Shown: positions 33,112 to 42,737, counted from the first letter of the stretch. The stretch: 64,000 nt of DNA from Qipengyuania citrea (GCF_009828015.1 NZ_WTYG01000004.1:248001-312000); one strand, 5' to 3'. The notes: generated by a model not told the origin, from the letters alone. Program-made: numbers and translations.

Positions 33112-34512
33112 ATGAGCACGCCCCTGAAGCTGCATGAGGATCGCCTGTTCCCGGCGGAGCCCGGCATCCGCGCGCTTGCGTGCGAGCTCTATGCCGATGT
33201 CGCCGATCTGCCGATCATCAGCCCCCATGGGCATACCGACCCGGCGTGGTTCGCTCATGACGAGCCGTTTGGCAATGCGACCGAATTGCTGCTGCATCCC
33301 GACCATTACGTGTTCCGTATGCTGTATTCGCAGGGCATTGCGCTGGAGGATCTGGGCATCGGGGGAGGCGGGGCCGATCCGCGTGCCGCGTGGCGCATCT
33401 TCGCCGAGAACTATCATTTGTTTCGCGCCACGCCTTCGCGGATGTGGCTCGACTGGGTCTTCGCCGAGGCCTTCGGCATAGAGGTGCGGCTCGATGCGGG
33501 CACGGCCGATCTCTATTTTGATACGATCACCGAGAAGCTGCAGCAAGACGATTTTCGCCCGCGCGCGCTGTTCGACCGCTACGGCATCGAAGTCCTCGCC
33601 ACGACGGAAAGCCCGCTCGACCCGCTCGACCATCACCGCGCCATTCGCGGCAGCGGGTGGGGCGGCCGGGTCATTACCGCCTATCGCCCCGATCCGGTGG
33701 TCGATCCCGAGTTCGAAGGCTTTGCCGACAATCTGCGCGCATTCGGTGACCTCACTGGCGAGGATACGCTGTCATGGCCGGGCTATCTCGCCGCGCACCG
33801 CCAGCGGCGCGAATACTTCGCTGCGATGGGGGCGACCTCGACCGATCACGGCCACCCCACCGCGGCAACTGCCAATCTGTCCGATGCCGACGCGGCGGCC
33901 CTGTTCGAGCGCGTGAAGCACGGGGGCGCCTCCGCCGCCGATGCCGAACTGTTTCGCGCGCAGATGCTCACCGAAATGGCGGCGATGAGCGTGGACGATG
34001 GTCTGGTGATGCAGATCCACCCCGGCAGTTTCCGCAACCATAACCACCAGCTGTTCGCCGGGTTCGGCCGCGACATGGGGGCGGATATCCCCACACGCAC
34101 CGACTATGTGCAAGCGCTCAAACCGCTGCTCGACCGGTTCGGGAACGAGGTGGGACTTTCGATCATCCTCTTCACGCTCGATGAAAGCGCCTATGCGCGC
34201 GAACTGGCGCCGCTGGCGGGGCATTATCCGTGCCTCAAGCTCGGCCCGGCGTGGTGGTTTCACGACAGCCCTGAAGGCATGCGCCGCTTCCGCCAGATGA
34301 CCACCGAGACCGCCGGCTTCTACAACACGGTCGGCTTCAACGACGATACGCGCGCCTTCCTGTCGATCCCCGCGCGGCACGACGTCGCCCGGCGGGTCGA
34401 TTGCGGCTTCCTTGCTCAGCTTGTCGCCGAACACCGAATCGAGGACTGGGAGGCCGCCGAGGTCGCCCGTGACCTCGCCTATACGCTGGCGAAGCGGGCC
34501 TACCGCCTGTGA
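33112..34512 (+). CDS. uxaC: uronate isomerase (UxaC)
   Basis: A 466-residue metal-dependent amidohydrolase-superfamily isomerase. ISPHGHTDPAWF near residues 36-47 supplies the metal histidines; IHPGSFRNHN and GPAWWFHDSPEGM are strongly conserved in UxaC. It converts D-galacturonate to D-tagaturonate and D-glucuronate to D-fructuronate in the cytoplasm. A GGGAGAG site precedes the ATG. The stop overlaps the reductase gene start (GTGA). Confidence 0.95.
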   Translation: MSTPLKLHEDRLFPAEPGIRALACELYADVADLPIISPHGHTDPAWFAHDEPFGNATELLLHPDHYVFRMLYSQGIALEDLGIGGGGADPRAAWRIFAENYHLFRATPSRMWLDWVFAEAFGIEVRLDAGTADLYFDTITEKLQQDDFRPRALFDRYGIEVLATTESPLDPLDHHRAIRGSGWGGRVITAYRPDPVVDPEFEGFADNLRAFGDLTGEDTLSWPGYLAAHRQRREYFAAMGATSTDHGHPTAATANLSDADAAALFERVKHGGASAADAELFRAQMLTEMAAMSVDDGLVMQIHPGSFRNHNHQLFAGFGRDMGADIPTRTDYVQALKPLLDRFGNEVGLSIILFTLDESAYARELAPLAGHYPCLKLGPAWWFHDSPEGMRRFRQMTTETAGFYNTVGFNDDTRAFLSIPARHDVARRVDCGFLAQLVAEHRIEDWEAAEVARDLAYTLAKRAYRL

Positions 34513-35879
34513 GGCTCGGGCCCGATACGCTGGCCCACCTGCCTGCCGATGTCGGCACATGCCCTTACGACCGCGACGCGCAGAAGATCGGCATTGTCCA
34601 TTTCGGGATCGGGGCGTTCCACCGTGCGCATCAGGCTTGGTATACCGATTGCGCAATGGCGGCGGGGGACCGCGACTGGGGCATATGCGGCGTTTCGCTC
34701 CGCTCGCCCGACGTCGCCCGGCAGCTCAATCCGCAAGACGGGCTTTATACGCTAACCGAACGCCAGGGCGAGGCTACGCTAACGCGCGTTATCGGGGCGG
34801 TTCGCGAAGTACTCTACGCCCCCGATCAGGCCGGGGCGGTAGTTACCCGGCTCGCTGATCCGACCTGCCATATCGCAAGCTTCACCGTCAGCGAGAAGGG
34901 CTATACGCGCAGCCCTGACGGCGGGCTCGACCTCATCGCGGGACGCAGCAGCTTCTATCCTTTGGTGGCGCAAGGACTGGCCGAGCGCCGCGCGCGCGGA
35001 CTGGGCGGCCTCACGCTCCTGCCCTGTGACAATCTGGCGGAAAACGGCAAGGTGCTGGCGCGGCTGATGGAGCAGTGGCTGGCGGCGGACATGCCCGACA
35101 TGGTCGAGTGGTTCCGGCGCGAATGCCGCGTTCCCTCGACGATGGTCGATCGCATCGTTCCGCGCACGGCGCCGCAAGCGCTGACCGCGCTCGAACGACA
35201 CCTTGGCATGCGCGATGCCGGTGCGGTGTTTACCGAAGGCTTCAGCCAATGGGTGATCGAGGACGACTTTGCAGGGCCACGCCCGCAATGGGAACGCCAC
35301 GGGGTGCAACTGGTCAATGACGTGGCCCCCTTCGAGACCGCCAAGCTGCGCATGCTCAATGGCGCGCATTCACTGCTGGCCTATTGCGGTCTCGAGGCAG
35401 GCCATACCTATGTCCACCAAGCCGTCGCCGATCCCCGCCTCGCCGCACTTGCCGAGCGGCTGATGCGCGATGAAGCGCTCCCGACGATCCCCGCCGCACC
35501 CGGTCAGGATCTGGCGGCCTATGCCGGCCAATTGATGCAGCGCTTTGGCGACCCCGCGTTAATGCACCGGCTCGACCAGATCGCCATGGATGGTTCGCAG
35601 AAGATCCCGCAGCGCTGGCTCGACACGGCCGCCGTCCTGACACGCCGCAGCCTGCCCTGCGACGCGATCGCTGCAGGTTTTGCGGCCTGGGTGCGTCACC
35701 TTGCCGATGGCCGCTGCGTCGATGATCCTCACGGTGAAGAACTGCATGCGATTGCCATTACGGGAGGCGCACGCGGTATCGTCGACCGGTGCTTGGGGGC
35801 AGGAACCGGCATGACGGCGCTATGGTCCGGCTACCAGCATCTGGCACAGACCCTGTTATCAGCCGAACGGGAAGATTGA
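34509..35879 (+). CDS. uxuB: hexuronate reductase of the mannitol dehydrogenase family (UxuB/UxaB type)
   Basis: A 456-residue NAD-dependent dehydrogenase. FGIGAFHRAHQAWYTD near residues 32-47 is the coenzyme-side signature of fructuronate reductase/mannitol dehydrogenase; SFTVSEKGY and the LNGAHSLLAY region also fit. It reduces the UxaC product to an aldonate. The signature looks like UxuB (fructuronate to mannonate), yet the dehydratase in the locus is UxaA (altronate), so the true substrate may be tagaturonate. The GTG start is coupled to uxaC. Confidence 0.85.
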   Translation: MRLGPDTLAHLPADVGTCPYDRDAQKIGIVHFGIGAFHRAHQAWYTDCAMAAGDRDWGICGVSLRSPDVARQLNPQDGLYTLTERQGEATLTRVIGAVREVLYAPDQAGAVVTRLADPTCHIASFTVSEKGYTRSPDGGLDLIAGRSSFYPLVAQGLAERRARGLGGLTLLPCDNLAENGKVLARLMEQWLAADMPDMVEWFRRECRVPSTMVDRIVPRTAPQALTALERHLGMRDAGAVFTEGFSQWVIEDDFAGPRPQWERHGVQLVNDVAPFETAKLRMLNGAHSLLAYCGLEAGHTYVHQAVADPRLAALAERLMRDEALPTIPAAPGQDLAAYAGQLMQRFGDPALMHRLDQIAMDGSQKIPQRWLDTAAVLTRRSLPCDAIAAGFAAWVRHLADGRCVDDPHGEELHAIAITGGARGIVDRCLGAGTGMTALWSGYQHLAQTLLSAERED

Positions 35880-36219
35880 GATTTCAATTCCGCTCAGGCT
35901 TAAAAAAACCTTTCCGGATACTTACGGCTGCAAACCAGATATTATCCAAAACACGTTTACCGCGATAAGTATTCTGATATTGAGCAAGTACAGGCGATAG
36001 TTAATAAGCTAGTACTGATATAACTGCCTCTTAGATGCCGTATAGCGTCAACAATACCAGTCTATACTTCACAATATTGCCGTTTATCGCGATGGTTAAG
36101 TCATAACTTTTTCAATCAATATCTTGAGGTTGTTGTTTTACCGCATCTCGAAGGCAGGTTCGGAAGGGGTTCGGACATAACTTGCCCCCTAATCGGGCGT
36201 TGGAGGTCAAGGCCCGCCA
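35880..36219. other. AT-rich gene-free interval
   Basis: About 340 bases visibly poorer in G+C than the flanks, with many A/T runs and stops in all frames. The motif CGTTTAYCGCGAT occurs twice in direct order (35954-35966 and 36081-36093). No gene or clear terminator is seen; a GGAGG lies 15 bases before the next ATG. It may hold the promoter of the 36.2-45.1 kb operon or mark the edge of a transferred uronate locus. Confidence 0.6.
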
Positions 36220-37410
36220 ATGCTCGTTTCTGTAATCGGCATATTGATACTGGCAGTGACAGTGCTCGATGCGCTGCTCACCGTGCTCGATGCGAACGGG
36301 CGCAGCCTGTTTTCGACGCGCGCCTACCGTTTGTTCTGGTGGATCGGCCGCCACTGCGCGAAACTGCTGCCCTATCCGGTCGCCCAGCGCGCGCTGAGCA
36401 TGGCCGCACCACTGATGATCGCGTTGATGATCGTCCTGTGGGTCAGCGGTATCGTGACCGCCTTCGCGCTGATCTTCTTCGGCGGCCTGTCGGTTGGCGA
36501 TTTCATCACCGGGGGCGGGTCGCAGCCGAGCCTCGCTGCTGCTTTCCGGCTCAGCTGGGTCACGCTTTCGACGATCGGTTTCGTCGAGATCAGCCCGTCG
36601 AACATGGCCTATTCGGTCGCAGTGGCGCTCGAGGCGCTGCTCGGCAGCGTGCTGCTCACTTTCTCGATCACCTACTTCCTCAGCGTGCACCGGCGGATAC
36701 TCGATTACGACCGGGTGGTCGCCGATCTGCACCACCGAATGGACGGCCGCGACGATCCGCTGGAAATCGTCGCCGAGCGTTATGCCGCCGAGGATATCGA
36801 CGGGCTCGAACGCTGGCTCGAGCGGTTGCATGACGGGCTGATCGGCATGCACCAGGGCCTGGCCCGGTATCCGATCGTCTATTTCTACCGGCCTCAGGAG
36901 CGCGGGCGCAGCCTGCAGAAGACCCTGCAGGCGCTGGGCCGGATCGCTGACGGGCTCACCCACTGCCTGCCATCGCCGTCGCGGTCCGACACCAGCCCGG
37001 CCTTGCGCGCGCTGACCGCGGGAATGAGCGACCTGGTGGGCGATTTGCGCGAAGCCTATGCGCCGATGCCCGTGGGGCCGACACCGCAGCCGGTATCGCG
37101 CGCCGAATTCGAAACCACGATGCGCAGCGACACACTGCAGGGCGCGCCATCGGTCATGCGTTACCGCGAAATATGCCACGCGCTGGGTGACGTCGCCGAC
37201 ACGGACAGTCGTCCCGGCGATGCTTATACCCGCTATCGCAACTGGTTCCTTGCCGATCGGCAGACCCGCGCGTTCGTCGCGGCGGTCAGCCACGATCTCG
37301 GCTATGACGAAGACCTGCGCCCGCGGCGATCGTCCTATCTGGCAGCCCTGCTCAACCGCGGGCCCAAGCAAGGTCCCCAGGCGCTGCACGCCCGGCGAGC
37401 GCAGCCATGA
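36220..37410 (+). CDS. two-TM ion-channel-like membrane protein
   Basis: A 396-residue protein. The N-terminus has hydrophobic segments at about residues 3-23, 62-92 and 128-152, with a pore-like loop between the last two: SWVTLSTIGFVEI (about 112-124), which sits where potassium channels have TVGYGD. The remaining 240 residues are soluble and helical, with no recognised ligand domain. It looks like an Ion_trans_2-type channel with a degenerate filter. It overlaps the DUF2254 gene (ATGA) and heads the operon. Ion selectivity cannot be predicted. Confidence 0.65.
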   Translation: MLVSVIGILILAVTVLDALLTVLDANGRSLFSTRAYRLFWWIGRHCAKLLPYPVAQRALSMAAPLMIALMIVLWVSGIVTAFALIFFGGLSVGDFITGGGSQPSLAAAFRLSWVTLSTIGFVEISPSNMAYSVAVALEALLGSVLLTFSITYFLSVHRRILDYDRVVADLHHRMDGRDDPLEIVAERYAAEDIDGLERWLERLHDGLIGMHQGLARYPIVYFYRPQERGRSLQKTLQALGRIADGLTHCLPSPSRSDTSPALRALTAGMSDLVGDLREAYAPMPVGPTPQPVSRAEFETTMRSDTLQGAPSVMRYREICHALGDVADTDSRPGDAYTRYRNWFLADRQTRAFVAAVSHDLGYDEDLRPRRSSYLAALLNRGPKQGPQALHARRAQP

Positions 37411-38750
37411 GAATACCGATCAACTATTCGGCCATTCTGGGACGGCTGCGGATGCGGGTCCATCGCGCGTTCTGGATCGCGCCCATGCTGGCGATTTTCG
37501 GGGCGATCGCCACGGCGGCATCGGTCGCGCGGCTGGACTTCACCACTTCCGCAAGCCTTGGCGGCGTGCTGACCACGGGCGGCCCGGTGGGAGCGCGCAA
37601 TCTGGTCGAGATCGTGGCGACCACCTCGCTGACCGTGGTCACGATCGCCTTCTCGGTGACGATCGTGGCGCTGCAGGTCGCGGCAGCGCAATATTCCCCG
37701 CGCGTCCCGCGGCAATTCATCCGCGACCGCGCCACGCAGTTCGTGATGGCGGTGTTCATCTTCACCTTCGTCTACAGCCTCACGGTGCTCCGCTCGATCC
37801 ACGAGAAGGAGGGGTTCGTTCCCCAATTCGCAGTGACGCTGGCGTTCCTCTTCGCGCTCGCGAGCGTCGTCGCCTTCGTTTATTTCATTCACCACATCGT
37901 CCACGCGGTCCGGATCGAGCAGGTGCTGCGGCAGGTCGAAGAGCACACCGTCGCGTCGATTTCCGCCAATTACGAAGCGCTCACCGACGACGACCCCAAA
38001 CCCCAACTGCCCGACATACCGGCACATGCGGTGCCGGTCCTCGCGCCGGCTTCGGGCATCATCCAGCGGATAAATCCCAGGCTCATGCTGCGCTATGCGC
38101 AGAAAGAGGACCTCGTTATCGAATACACCTACCTGCTCGGCGACCAGGCGGTGATGGATACCGCGCTGGCGTGGGTGTGGACGCGAGATCCCGACCGGGA
38201 GCAGCCCGATCCCACGGGCGATTTGCGCAAGCGCGTGATCCGGTCGTTGCAACTCGGGCATGAGCGCAGCGTCCAGGCGGATGTCGCCTTCGGGCTGACC
38301 CAGCTGGTCGATATCGCCCTGCGCGCGGTTTCGAGCGCCATCAACGATCCCACCACCGCTCGTGCATCGATCCGCTCGGCGGAAATCGTGCTCGTCCAAT
38401 TGTCCAAGCACCGGCTGGGCGACCGGCTGATCAAGGATGACGATGGGATCGTGCGGGTCGCAGTGCCACGGCGGTCTTTCGGCGACTATCTCGACATGGT
38501 CGTCACCCCGCTCAGGAACACCTGCCCGGCCGACATGGCGGTCATGCTGCGCCTGTGCGAAATGCTCGAGGATGTCGGCCGCGCCGCCGCGCATCGCGCC
38601 GAGCAGCGCGAACGGATCGCCGCGCAGATCGAACTGGTGAAGCGGGCTGCCATACGCGCCGTCGAAGAACAGGCCGACCTCGACAAGATCTTCCGCGCCG
38701 CGCATTCGGTCGAAGTCGCGCTGGCGGGAAAGCCGCCGCAGCTGTCATGA
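37407..38750 (+). CDS. DUF2254 membrane protein
   Basis: A 447-residue protein with four predicted helices in the first 180 residues (about 20-40, 60-95, 110-130, 140-165) and a long soluble C-terminal part. The segment SLTVVTIAFSVTIVALQVAAAQYSPR-like pattern followed by RDRATQ is typical of DUF2254. The function of the family is unknown. It is coupled on both sides (ATGA with the channel gene and with the UPF0182 gene). Confidence 0.88.
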   Translation: MRIPINYSAILGRLRMRVHRAFWIAPMLAIFGAIATAASVARLDFTTSASLGGVLTTGGPVGARNLVEIVATTSLTVVTIAFSVTIVALQVAAAQYSPRVPRQFIRDRATQFVMAVFIFTFVYSLTVLRSIHEKEGFVPQFAVTLAFLFALASVVAFVYFIHHIVHAVRIEQVLRQVEEHTVASISANYEALTDDDPKPQLPDIPAHAVPVLAPASGIIQRINPRLMLRYAQKEDLVIEYTYLLGDQAVMDTALAWVWTRDPDREQPDPTGDLRKRVIRSLQLGHERSVQADVAFGLTQLVDIALRAVSSAINDPTTARASIRSAEIVLVQLSKHRLGDRLIKDDDGIVRVAVPRRSFGDYLDMVVTPLRNTCPADMAVMLRLCEMLEDVGRAAAHRAEQRERIAAQIELVKRAAIRAVEEQADLDKIFRAAHSVEVALAGKPPQLS

Positions 38751-41548
38751 CCCTGCGCCCGTCCACCAAGGTTCGCGTGGCGACGTTCTTCCTCCTCGGC
38801 GGTGTGACCAGCACGCTGTTCTACTGGATCGTGGGGCTGGCCGCTTTCCTGCTCGCGGTCATCTTCTCCGCCCGTTTCTACACCGAGGTCCTGTGGTTCG
38901 ACGATATCGGCTATCTCGATGTCTATCTGACCATCGTGAAGACCAAGATCTGGATGGGGGTGGTGCCGTTCCTGTTCATGGCGGCAATGGTCGCGGGCAA
39001 CATGCTGCTGGCGCACAAGCTGGCCCGGGTCGACCGGATCATTTCCGCGGACGAGCGGCGCGTGGACAGCTGGCGGCGCACGGCCGAACCCTATTTCCGG
39101 CCTATCGTGATTACCATCGCGCTGATCTGCGGCCTGCTGCTCGCGCTGCAGACCTATCCGCATTGGCAGGACTACATCCTGTGGGCGAATGGCGAGCAGT
39201 GGGGGCGTAACGATCCGCAGTTCGGGCGCGATCTCAGCTACTTCATGTTCGAGCTCTCGCTGCATGTCGCGATCAATCACTGGCTTTTCGTCTGCGTGCT
39301 GGTGGTGCTGCTGCTGACCGCGCTGACCAGCTATGTGTTCGGCGGCATAAGGCCGCAGGCCCCCAACTCGATGCTGCCGTTCCAGGTCAATCTGCATCTG
39401 TCGGCGCTCGTCTTCGCATTGATGGCGCTGCTGGGGTGGGGGATGCTGCTGCAATTGCACTTGCTCAGCTATTCCGAGCGCGGTGTGGTGACCGGGCTGG
39501 GGTTCACCGATGCCAATGCCAGCCTGCTCGCCTACAAATTCGTCGCCGCGGCAGTGGTTGCCGGCTTCGTGATGTTCCAGGTCAACATCCGCCGACCCGG
39601 CTACATCATCCCGACCGCGATCATCGTGTATCTGATCCTCGTGGGCCTCTCGATCGTGCGGTTCTATCCCAACCTGTTCCAGCTGATCATCGTCGAACCG
39701 CAGGAGCTCGAACGCGAGCGGCCCTATATCGAGGACCATCTCCAATTCACCCGCTACGGTTTCGCGCTCGACCAGGTCGAACGCCGCACCGCGTCGATTG
39801 CCGACACGGGCGATCTGCAGGCGATCGCAGGCGACCGGCGCCTACTTGAATCGCTTCGGCTGTGGGACCCTGCAACGCTGCTGATCAATTTCCGCGAATT
39901 GCAGGCGTTCCGGGCCTATTTTGATTTCACCGACATCGATGTCGATCGTTACCGCATCGACGGTGAATTGCAGCCGGTCATGATCGCGGCGCGCGAGGTC
40001 AATACCGAGAACCTGCCCGAGCATTCGCGGCGCTGGCAATCCGAACGGATGATCTACACGCATGGTTACGGCCTCGTGTCGGCATCGGCGGTCGAATCGA
40101 CTCCGGCAGGCCTGCCGAAATTCCTCTCGGGCGACGCGCCCAGCGCCGGGATGGGGCCGCTGTTCGTACGCTATCCGCAGGTCTATTTCGGCGAAAATTC
40201 GCCCGAGTTCTCGATCGTCGGGACCAAGACGATCGAACTCGACCGGCCGCAGGAAGGGCGCAGCTTCGCCAAGCACGATTACGCTGGCGGGCGCGGGGTT
40301 TCGATCGACGGGCTTGTCCCCCGGCTGCTGTTCGCCACCCGGTTCTGGGACCTGCGGCTGGCGGTGACGACGCTGCTGGGGGACGACAGCCGCATTCTGT
40401 TCCACCGCAATGTACGCGACCGGGTCAAGCGCGTGGCACCGTTCCTCGAAGTGGATTCCGACCCCTATCCGGTCGCCGCCGACGGACGGATCAAATGGGT
40501 CATCGATTGTTACACGACCAGCGACATGATGCCCTATTCCAAGCGGGTGAACCTGGGCGATCTGTCGCAGGTCTTCCAGGGCAAGCAGGAAGATTCCGGG
40601 ATCATCCCGGCCGAGTTCATCCGGCTGCTGGAACGGCGCACGCAGCGCGCGAACTACGTGCGCGGCAGCGTCAAGGCGATCGTCGATGCCTATGATGGCA
40701 GTGTGACGCTGTACGTCACCGACCCGGACGACAAACTGCTCCAGGCCTGGCGCCGCGCCTTTCCCGACGCCTTCACACCGGTCGAAGAAGCCAGCGCGGA
40801 GATCAGGGCGCATTTCCGCTATCCGCAGGACCAGTTCCAGATCCAGTCGGTGATCTGGGCGGATTATCACATGCGCGCGCCCGACGCCTATTATGCGCGC
40901 GAGGGTGCCTGGCAGATCCCGCAGGACGCCAATTTCATCTCGCTGCGCCGCGAACGCGCGCGGCTCGGCCACGAACAGCGCAATGCCGACCTGCGGCCCT
41001 ATTGGCTGAAGACCCGCTTTCCCGGCGAGGAAGACGCCGAATTCGCGATCGTCCAGCCGTTCAGTCCCGAAAGCCGCAACGTCCTGTCGGGCTATCTGGT
41101 CGGGGGCAGCGACGGCGACCGGCTGGGGCGGCTGACCTCCTACGAATTCGCTCCGGACACGACGGTTGTCGGGCCCTCGCAGGCGCAGGCGCGGATCGAT
41201 CAGGATCCGCGGATCTCGGCATGGATGACGCTGCGAATGCAGTCCGGTTCGCGCGTCTCGCGTGGCAAGCTGCTGACCGTGCCGCTCGACAATGCAGTGC
41301 TCTATGTCCAGCCGCTGTTCGTCCAGGCAGACAAGTCGAGCGTGTCCGAACTGCTCGGCGCCCAATTGTCCAGCGTTCCCGAACTCAAGCAGGTCGTCAT
41401 CGTCTTTGGTGACCGGGTGCTCATGCGCCCCACGCTGAAAGGGGCGGTCGCCGCCCTGTTTGAAGACGAGGGCGAAGGCGCCGCGCCCGATCAGGCAACT
41501 GCGGATACCGAAACACCCGCTTCCCCCCAACCGACGCGCAGCAACTAG
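38747..41548 (+). CDS. UPF0182 family large membrane protein
   Basis: A 933-residue protein with about seven helices in the first 330 residues and a large non-cytoplasmic domain. The pattern ARFYTEVLWFDDIGY at about residues 42-56 and PHWQDYILWANG identify UPF0182. The family is widespread in actinobacteria and cyanobacteria and scattered in proteobacteria, with no known function. The ATG at 38747 overlaps the DUF2254 stop; a longer frame from 38555 lacks support. A tail rich in Pro/Thr ends the protein. Confidence 0.9.
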   Translation: MTLRPSTKVRVATFFLLGGVTSTLFYWIVGLAAFLLAVIFSARFYTEVLWFDDIGYLDVYLTIVKTKIWMGVVPFLFMAAMVAGNMLLAHKLARVDRIISADERRVDSWRRTAEPYFRPIVITIALICGLLLALQTYPHWQDYILWANGEQWGRNDPQFGRDLSYFMFELSLHVAINHWLFVCVLVVLLLTALTSYVFGGIRPQAPNSMLPFQVNLHLSALVFALMALLGWGMLLQLHLLSYSERGVVTGLGFTDANASLLAYKFVAAAVVAGFVMFQVNIRRPGYIIPTAIIVYLILVGLSIVRFYPNLFQLIIVEPQELERERPYIEDHLQFTRYGFALDQVERRTASIADTGDLQAIAGDRRLLESLRLWDPATLLINFRELQAFRAYFDFTDIDVDRYRIDGELQPVMIAAREVNTENLPEHSRRWQSERMIYTHGYGLVSASAVESTPAGLPKFLSGDAPSAGMGPLFVRYPQVYFGENSPEFSIVGTKTIELDRPQEGRSFAKHDYAGGRGVSIDGLVPRLLFATRFWDLRLAVTTLLGDDSRILFHRNVRDRVKRVAPFLEVDSDPYPVAADGRIKWVIDCYTTSDMMPYSKRVNLGDLSQVFQGKQEDSGIIPAEFIRLLERRTQRANYVRGSVKAIVDAYDGSVTLYVTDPDDKLLQAWRRAFPDAFTPVEEASAEIRAHFRYPQDQFQIQSVIWADYHMRAPDAYYAREGAWQIPQDANFISLRRERARLGHEQRNADLRPYWLKTRFPGEEDAEFAIVQPFSPESRNVLSGYLVGGSDGDRLGRLTSYEFAPDTTVVGPSQAQARIDQDPRISAWMTLRMQSGSRVSRGKLLTVPLDNAVLYVQPLFVQADKSSVSELLGAQLSSVPELKQVVIVFGDRVLMRPTLKGAVAALFEDEGEGAAPDQATADTETPASPQPTRSN

Positions 41549-41565
41549 GCGAGAAAGGCCCAGCC

Positions 41566-42084
41566 ATGCTTACGATCATCCTCATCCTGGTCATCGTGGT
41601 CATCCTGGCCAGCCTGATCGTCGCCGCCCTGCGGCGCCACGACAGCAACAACTATTTCGATCAGGATCGCCAGCCGTTTTACGCCGAGCCCGACGAACTG
41701 GTCGATTGCGGCCTGCTGTATTCGCAGAAGGACTACGAAGGCAAAGAGTCGCACACCTATACGGTAACCCCGGCGGGGGAGGCCGGGCTGCGAGCGTGGC
41801 TGCGCGAGCCGACCAACGATCCCGGCTTCCTGATGCGCAATTACGCCGGGATCGTCGAACGGCACGACCCGCTCGAGGTGGCACGCAGCCGGCGCCCCAT
41901 CCATGCCGCCCGCAAGGCCGAATACGAACGCCTGGAGCAGTTGCTCGTGAACCGGCCCGAGTGGCGCTACGCGCTCGCCGCCAGCCGGCTGGGCATACGC
42001 TTCGAACGTGCCTGCCTGACCTTCTGGAACGATGTCGCGAACGAGCATTCGGCCGAGCGCCGCGACCAGAGCGAAGCGGAGTAA
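41566..42084 (+). CDS. membrane-anchored winged-helix/PadR-like protein 1
   Basis: A 172-residue protein with one N-terminal helix (about residues 2-22), then a charged linker RRHD and a cytoplasmic domain. The stretch HTYTVTPAGEAGLRAWLREPTNDPGF resembles the wing and linker of PadR regulators (pattern YxVTxxGxxxLxxWL), followed by an alpha-helical tail. It lacks an obvious recognition helix. It starts 17 bases after the UPF0182 gene and is paralogous to the next gene. The function is unknown. Confidence 0.75.
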   Translation: MLTIILILVIVVILASLIVAALRRHDSNNYFDQDRQPFYAEPDELVDCGLLYSQKDYEGKESHTYTVTPAGEAGLRAWLREPTNDPGFLMRNYAGIVERHDPLEVARSRRPIHAARKAEYERLEQLLVNRPEWRYALAASRLGIRFERACLTFWNDVANEHSAERRDQSEAE

Positions 42085-42088
42085 CCCC

Positions 42089-42700
42089 ATGCTGCTCATC
42101 ATCCTGATCATCGCCTGCATCCTCGTCCTGCTTGCCTATCTGGTGGTCACCGTCAGGCGGCACGACCGGAACGCCTATGCCGATCGCGAGCGCGACCCCT
42201 TCTACAGCGAAATGGCGCGGCTCGCGGCGGCCGGGCTGCTTTACGAGGAAGAGGAACGCAGCATCGGGCGGCAGCGCCACTCGTTTATCGTAACCCCGGC
42301 GGGCGAAGCCGTGCTGCGCAACTGGATGCGCGAGCCGATGAACGAGCCGGGCCTGCTGCGGCTGTATTTCGCAGGCATTGTCGGCCCGGCGGATGTGGTC
42401 GCCCTGGCGCGCGAACAGGCGGCCAAATGCACCGAGCGGCTCGCGAAATTCGACCGCGTCGACGAGCTGTTCGGCCGCAAGCAGGGCTGGGAGGACGAGC
42501 GCGCGCATCTCGAGCTGGGCCGACGCTTCGAAACCTTCTGCCTCGAATTCTGGGAGCGGCAGGTCGACCAGCCATTCAACGCTCATCTGTTCGCCGATGA
42601 CGGCGGCGAGAACGAGGATCCGGGGATGAGCGACAAGGCACCGGGCACTGGGTCACAGCACGACGACACGGCCTCAGCCGACCGATCCGGCAAGGATTAG
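42089..42700 (+). CDS. membrane-anchored winged-helix/PadR-like protein 2
   Basis: A 203-residue paralogue of the preceding protein with the same plan: a hydrophobic anchor (about residues 2-21), VRRHDRNAY, then HSFIVTPAGEAVLRNWMREPMNE and a helical tail with a conserved FE.FCLEFWE pattern near the end, plus an extra acidic C-terminus. It begins 4 bases after the first paralogue. The pair may form a heterodimer at the membrane; this is inference only. Confidence 0.75.
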   Translation: MLLIILIIACILVLLAYLVVTVRRHDRNAYADRERDPFYSEMARLAAAGLLYEEEERSIGRQRHSFIVTPAGEAVLRNWMREPMNEPGLLRLYFAGIVGPADVVALAREQAAKCTERLAKFDRVDELFGRKQGWEDERAHLELGRRFETFCLEFWERQVDQPFNAHLFADDGGENEDPGMSDKAPGTGSQHDDTASADRSGKD

Positions 42701-42737
42701 GGCCCCGCCCGCGATCCCCACTGCAAAGGAGGAAACC

